Below, piece by piece: positions 32,314 to 32,717 of a DNA stretch of 32,717 bases; position 1 is the stretch's first letter; the number at the start of each line of letters is the position of its first letter. The DNA is from Reticulitermes lucifugus (lineage: Eukaryota > Arthropoda > Insecta > Blattodea > Rhinotermitidae), in contig JAKCWW010000335.1 of assembly GCA_026260175.1 (NCBI GenBank), forward strand, positions 79,054 to 111,770, given 5' to 3'. The notes under the pieces were generated by a model, which was not told where the DNA came from, ran no database searches, and worked only from the letters and a program-made list of their open reading frames with translations. Position numbers and translations under genes: made by a program.

Positions 32314-32717
32314 GTAAGAATTCGATAACATTTATTCATTCCATAAAACGCAGCAATTTTGAAGATAAATTATAATAATTAAATAATGATGATAGTAATA
32401 ATGGTGCTGAGAAAAACAGCGCAGCCAATGAATTAGAAAGTGAAAGGATATTTGAAAAAATAACGCAATGACGAATTACATAATTTCGCTTTTCTACAAC
32501 CACTATTACGACAGCAAACTCGATTATCAGATTGGGCAGGTGTGTGGGACACACGGGACAGAGATAAAATGCATACAGAAATGTGGTTGGGAAAACTGAA
32601 GAGAAAATGCAGTTATAGAGTTTTAAGCGTGAATGAAAGGATAATACTAAAACGTATTTCACAGTATTAACACCGTGCATTTTGTTTGAATCAATAAAAA
32701 AACCGACGCAATGCACT
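32314..32717. other. No gene recognised; window end
   Basis: AT-rich with scattered AAT units. A reverse frame of 126 codons reaches the window edge but is Leu/Phe/Ser-rich and has no recognisable motif. Confidence 0.5.

Overview
The window looks like non-coding DNA from a large, AT-rich animal genome, almost certainly an insect. The evidence is the absence of dense prokaryote-style genes, many microsatellites, tRNA-derived SINEs with target-site duplications, a pogo-like MITE, a decayed DNA-transposon transposase, and one spliced immunoglobulin-domain exon. Several repeat relics resemble strings I associate with cockroach and termite (Blattodea) predicted peptides, but that order-level guess rests on memory and is low confidence.

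The only genuine protein-coding segment I can defend is a 134-bp internal exon on the minus strand (21350-21483). It has a polypyrimidine/CAG acceptor and a GTGAGT donor. It encodes the start of an Ig I-set domain of a Lachesin/Klingon/DIP-type neuronal cell-adhesion protein. No neighbouring exon is recognisable, so most of the window is probably the two very long introns on either side of it.

Layout. 1-760: TTAG microsatellite, then a 158-bp foldback element with 50-bp inverted arms. 1490-1625: relic of a dispersed hairpin-containing repeat whose relatives lie at about 9395-9590 and 24095-24240; 3885-3930 and 650-690 share its core. 3415-3610: degenerate CCAT-rich low-complexity DNA. 6028-7040: two copies of an AC-rich repeat with a third at 29310-29715. 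9697-9942: SINE. 11462-12401: reverse-oriented SINE followed by GGAT and GATA tracts. 13990-14562: probable 3' end of a retroelement. 15997-17233: mobile-element cluster (MITE, transposase relic, near-intact SINE). 19015-19295: reverse SINE. 21350-21483: Ig exon. 25255-25506: six tandem 42-bp units. 28336-29010: two SINEs and a small tandem duplication. 30443-30650: microsatellite and SINE-like fragment. 32059-32313: trinucleotide tracts.

Nothing here forms an operon or multi-gene system. The open frames of 60-155 codons scattered through the window are best explained by simple repeats, repeat relics or chance. The most interesting signals are the recurring GATGG-stem-GAAAC hairpin motif in five places, the foldback element inside a 13-bp direct repeat, the in-frame 42-bp tandem array, and the SINE family with a poly-G 3' end.
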